This document shows positions 11,628 to 13,522 of a stretch of 13,522 nucleotides of DNA, piece after piece (the first letter of the stretch is position 1; the number at the start of each line of letters is the position of its first letter). The DNA is from an uncultured Eubacteriales bacterium (lineage in GTDB: Bacteria; Bacillota; Clostridia; Monoglobales; Monoglobaceae), in NCBI GenBank assembly GCA_905205855.1, contig CAJLFL010000033.1:1-13522 (forward strand), in the 5' to 3' direction. The notes beneath the pieces were generated by a model, which was given only the letters and a program-made list of their open reading frames with translations, did no database searches and had not been told where the DNA came from. The position numbers were made by a program, and so were the translations under genes.

Positions 11628-11773
11628 AATTTTTCACTCCATTCTTTTTCTTTAAATCCAACTAAAACAAAATCTTTGCCGATTAAAAGCGGACGCTTAA
11701 CTAACATTCCGTCTGCAGAGAGCAGACCTCTCGTTTTGTCGTTGATAAATGGGTAATATGATTTTTTATAGCT
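11624..11773 (-). pseudogene. C-terminal remnant of an ArsC/Spx-family (YffB-like) protein
   Basis: Forty-nine codons are open between the MGMT-family stop and the flavin reductase start. The sequence from about codon 16, GLLSADGMLVKRPLLIGKDF and then VLVGFKEKEW, is the highly conserved C-terminal part of ArsC/Spx-like thioredoxin-fold proteins, including the Arg-Pro of the active-site region. The N-terminal half with the catalytic Cys is absent: the frame is closed by the TAA of the preceding gene, and no start codon or ribosome binding site is visible. The first 15 residues do not resemble the family. It probably survives because it carries the ribosome binding site of the flavin reductase gene. 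Confidence 0.75.
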
Positions 11774-12073
11774 TTACATTCCGTATTTTTCTAAATCGAC
11801 TCTGCCGTCAGGCTCAAAGACAATGCCTTCCGATTCGAGTAATTCCCTTTGAATTTCGTCACCGCCGAAAGCAAATGCGGGGGCAAGCCTTCCTTCGCGG
11901 TTTACCACTCTGTGACAAGGGATAACAAACGGCTCCGGATTATTATGCAAAGCATAACCCACAACTCTTGACCAGCGCGGATTGCCGGCAAGAAACGCTA
12001 CCTGCCCGTAGGTCGCAACCTTGCCTTCGGGTATATTTTTAACAACTTCATATATTTTTTCAAAAGTATTCAT
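11774..12073 (-). CDS. MGMT-family protein (Ogt-like C-terminal domain only)
   Basis: A 99-residue protein made only of the DNA-binding and active-site domain of O6-alkylguanine-DNA alkyltransferases. The winged-helix part GKVATYGQVAFLAG (18-30) precedes the recognition segment RWSRVVGYALHNNP and the active-site motif PCHRVV with Cys53. Because the Cys is present, alkyl transfer is possible. Relatives of this size with Trp in its place (alkyltransferase-like proteins) only bind damage. The usual GY-GG segment reads FAFGG. The N-terminal domain of Ada/Ogt is missing, as is normal for this short family. ATG 12073 is preferred to GTG 12082 because AGGTGG would overlap the latter. It is followed in the same frame, after its TAA, by the ArsC-family remnant. 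Confidence 0.85.
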   Translation of the reverse strand: MNTFEKIYEVVKNIPEGKVATYGQVAFLAGNPRWSRVVGYALHNNPEPFVIPCHRVVNREGRLAPAFAFGGDEIQRELLESEGIVFEPDGRVDLEKYGM

Positions 12074-12202
12074 AAAATCCACCTGTCATTTTTAATGTTG
12101 TTACAACTTAAACGCCTATATTCAAATAGCGGTTTGCCTGCTTTATTTTCGGCAATCAGAGCGTCAAATATACTGATAGCGGTATATCTTTGTATAACAT
12201 AA

Positions 12203-12568
12203 TCAGTTATTGAGTGCCTCATACGGCGCTGCGGTTTCGGCATCTTTAAATTCCTGCTTTTCATAGTATCCAATCAGGCTCCCGTTGTCATCACGCAGAG
12301 CGACCATGTATACATCTTTATTTTCCTTATCATTATGATATGTAAATATAATGTTGTTGTCCTTGCTTTTGCTAAACCACGCAAGAACCTTATCTATCAG
12401 CTCATTCGACTTTGCATTGTGGCAGTTTTTCAGATTATCTCCGGTTAAATCTCTGTGATAGCGCTTTATCGCAGACGGGTTCATATATACGATAACGGAT
12501 TCTGTATCGCACACAACAATAGGTGCGGTGTCCTGATCTATTATGCTTTTAAATAATTTGTTTAACAT
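12203..12568 (-). CDS. Stand-alone PAS-domain protein
   Basis: A 121-residue protein that is essentially one PAS domain (about 10-105): IVVCDTESVIVYMNPSAIKRY, then LTGDNLKNCHNAKS, and the terminal strands DVYMVALRDDNGSLIGYYEKQEF. The Cys49-His50 pair followed by a Lys-Ser resembles the NCHPPKS motif of the PAS domain in DUF438-type proteins, which suggests a haem or metal ligand, though this is inference. There is no kinase, HTH or other output domain, so it would have to signal through a partner. The Shine-Dalgarno GAGG is 8 nt from the ATG. It is followed after 129 bp by the MGMT-family gene on the same strand; the gap has no gene I can support. Confidence 0.75.
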   Translation of the reverse strand: MLNKLFKSIIDQDTAPIVVCDTESVIVYMNPSAIKRYHRDLTGDNLKNCHNAKSNELIDKVLAWFSKSKDNNIIFTYHNDKENKDVYMVALRDDNGSLIGYYEKQEFKDAETAAPYEALNN

Positions 12569-12704
12569 TTGTTTTTACCTCGATTTAATTTAATATTTGC
12601 TGTTTTGCATTGGGCTTTTTGTGTCTGCGCGGAAATTATTGCTATATATGGGAAAAATGTTGAATTGATGTACGATGCGCGGACGTGGTATTATAGATAA
12701 AAGC

Positions 12705-13487
12705 TTATTTTTCTTCCAAAACAAGCGGAAACCGTTTTCTGTACTCACGCGGGGAAAGTCCGTAATAGCTTTTGAAAACCTTGGAGAAGTAGTTATAGTC
12801 CGGAATCCCGACCTTAATGCATACCTGATTGATTTTATCATCATCATTTGTCAGCAGCTCTTTTGCCTTTTCCATACGCAGCCGCAGAATATAATCGCCG
12901 ATAGGAACATTAAAGTGTTTTTTCCAAAGCGAATAAAGACGGTTTTTTAGTTCCGTCACACTGATGCCGGGGTCTTTTTTTAACAAGTTCAATGCCTCTT
13001 TCAATACATCGACTTCCATTTGTAGCTGTTTAATTTGTTCCTGTAGTTCAGAAATGTCATGAGCCGGTATAGATTTTGTATTAAAATCAATATTTTCGCG
13101 TTTGATTTGTTTCTTTGATGACATAAGACCTGCAACTCCGTATTTTTGATACTGCCGATACCAACCATATATACTCATACGGCTATATCCTATTTCTCTT
13201 GATACATATTCTATACCTTCTCCAAGAGAAATGCAACGCTTTATTGCTTCTAATTTTAAATTTATATCAGGATAACGGGGATGTTCAGGTGCATTAATAT
13301 ATTTTTGTTGAATTTGATAAGGTTTACTTGGAGAACCATGATAATTCTGCTTATTTGCAAGCATATTTCTATACCAATCATACAGCGTATGTCGTGACGG
13401 ATATCCTAGATATGTTATGGTTGCCTGAACAGATCCTAATCGCTCATATTCTTTTAATGCACGCTCCTTTTGCTCTTTTGTGTACAT
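12705..13487 (-). CDS. Chimeric protein: IS3-type transposase OrfA fused to AraC-family DNA-binding domain
   Basis: One uninterrupted 260-codon frame has two unrelated parts. Residues 1 to about 173 are an IS3-family OrfA: a first helix-turn-helix (YTKEQKERALKEYERLGSV, GYPSRHTLYDWY), a second one (LEAIKRCISLGEGIEYVSREIGYSRMSIYGWY, 79-110), and a leucine-zipper coiled coil (ISELQEQIKQLQMEVDVLKE, 145-164) ending in LLKKDPG. From about 184 on (LYSLWKKHFNVPIGDYILRL, MEKAKELL, VGIPDYNYFSKVFKSYYGLSPREYRKR) it is the second part of an AraC-type DNA-binding domain. It contains the whole second helix-turn-helix and only the end of the first. The AraC sensing domain and the transposase catalytic part (OrfB, DDE) are both absent. 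The start at 13487 has AAGGAG 9 nt upstream. It could be an accidental fusion by IS-associated deletion, an assembly join, or a new DNA-binding protein. Confidence 0.75.
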   Translation of the reverse strand: MYTKEQKERALKEYERLGSVQATITYLGYPSRHTLYDWYRNMLANKQNYHGSPSKPYQIQQKYINAPEHPRYPDINLKLEAIKRCISLGEGIEYVSREIGYSRMSIYGWYRQYQKYGVAGLMSSKKQIKRENIDFNTKSIPAHDISELQEQIKQLQMEVDVLKEALNLLKKDPGISVTELKNRLYSLWKKHFNVPIGDYILRLRMEKAKELLTNDDDKINQVCIKVGIPDYNYFSKVFKSYYGLSPREYRKRFPLVLEEK

Positions 13488-13512
13488 ATATATTTTACTC
13501 CTTCCAGAGTCC
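12942..13512 (-). mobile_element. 5' remnant of an IS3-family insertion sequence
   Basis: The OrfA half of the chimera, its ribosome binding site and a likely terminal inverted repeat beginning TGGACTCTGG (minus strand, from 13512) are retained. A run of seven A then G (12974-12981), the usual kind of -1 frameshift site between orfA and orfB in IS3 elements, is still present, but orfB is gone. No matching opposite end (TGGACTCT on the plus strand) is seen below 12942, so the element cannot move by itself. The right boundary is uncertain by some tens of bases. Confidence 0.6.
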
Positions 13513-13522
13513 AAGAATATGT

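Noticed and set aside
12070..12273. A 67-codon minus-strand frame filling the gap between the PAS and MGMT-family genes
   Set aside because: It begins inside the PAS gene in another frame and has no ribosome binding site. The part in the gap (IFDALIAENKAGKPLFEYRR) looks protein-like but matches no family I recognise, so at most it is a remnant.

Overview
The window looks like a chromosomal segment of a spore-forming, anaerobic, low-to-moderate GC Clostridia-type Firmicute, probably a gut Oscillospirales/Lachnospirales-like species. Four observations support this. Sporulation regulators (spoVG, spoIIID) are present. Shine-Dalgarno sequences are strong AGGAGG types. Promoters are Bacillus-like sigma-A boxes. 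A ferredoxin-thioredoxin reductase-type protein sits beside thioredoxin. The taxonomic placement is inference; nothing in the window names the species.

Layout. (1) 1-1179: the tail of a membrane protein, then a PfkB-family sugar kinase (2-keto-3-deoxygluconate kinase) behind an almost perfect sigma-A promoter. (2) 1180-1579: gene-free and packed with short palindromic repeats plus a 133-bp element with terminal inverted repeats. (3) 1580-2178 (minus): thioredoxin followed by a small FTR-catalytic-subunit-like iron-sulphur protein. (4) 2179-3213: a hemolysin III-family membrane protein, a strong terminator, and a 61-codon remnant of a trehalase-like glycosidase. (5) 3200-8227: a cupin-AraC regulator divergent from the uxaB-uxaA-uxaC operon, with phased A-tracts between them. 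(6) 8228-8795: a second gene-free, repeat-rich stretch. (7) 8796-10957: murC divergent from spoVG, with spoVG convergent on spoIIID across a bidirectional terminator. (8) 11064-12568 (minus): flavin reductase-like protein, remnant of an ArsC/Spx-family gene, MGMT-family protein and a lone PAS-domain protein. (9) 12705-13512 (minus): a chimeric frame joining an IS3-type OrfA to the DNA-binding half of an AraC regulator.

How the genes work together. UxaC, UxaB, UxaA and KdgK form consecutive steps of galacturonate (pectin sugar) breakdown: isomerisation to tagaturonate, reduction to altronate, dehydration to 2-keto-3-deoxygluconate, and phosphorylation. The final KDPG aldolase and the glucuronate branch (UxuA/UxuB) are not in the window. 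The AraC regulator is the likely controller of uxaBAC because it is divergent and adjacent. Thioredoxin and the FTR-like protein are a plausible redox pair.

The most unusual items are the in-frame IS3 OrfA/AraC fusion at the right edge, and the family of palindromic repeats whose stems change by compensatory substitutions. There are also two decayed genes (glycosidase tail, ArsC tail) that mark past deletions. No RNA genes, CRISPR arrays or riboswitches were recognised.
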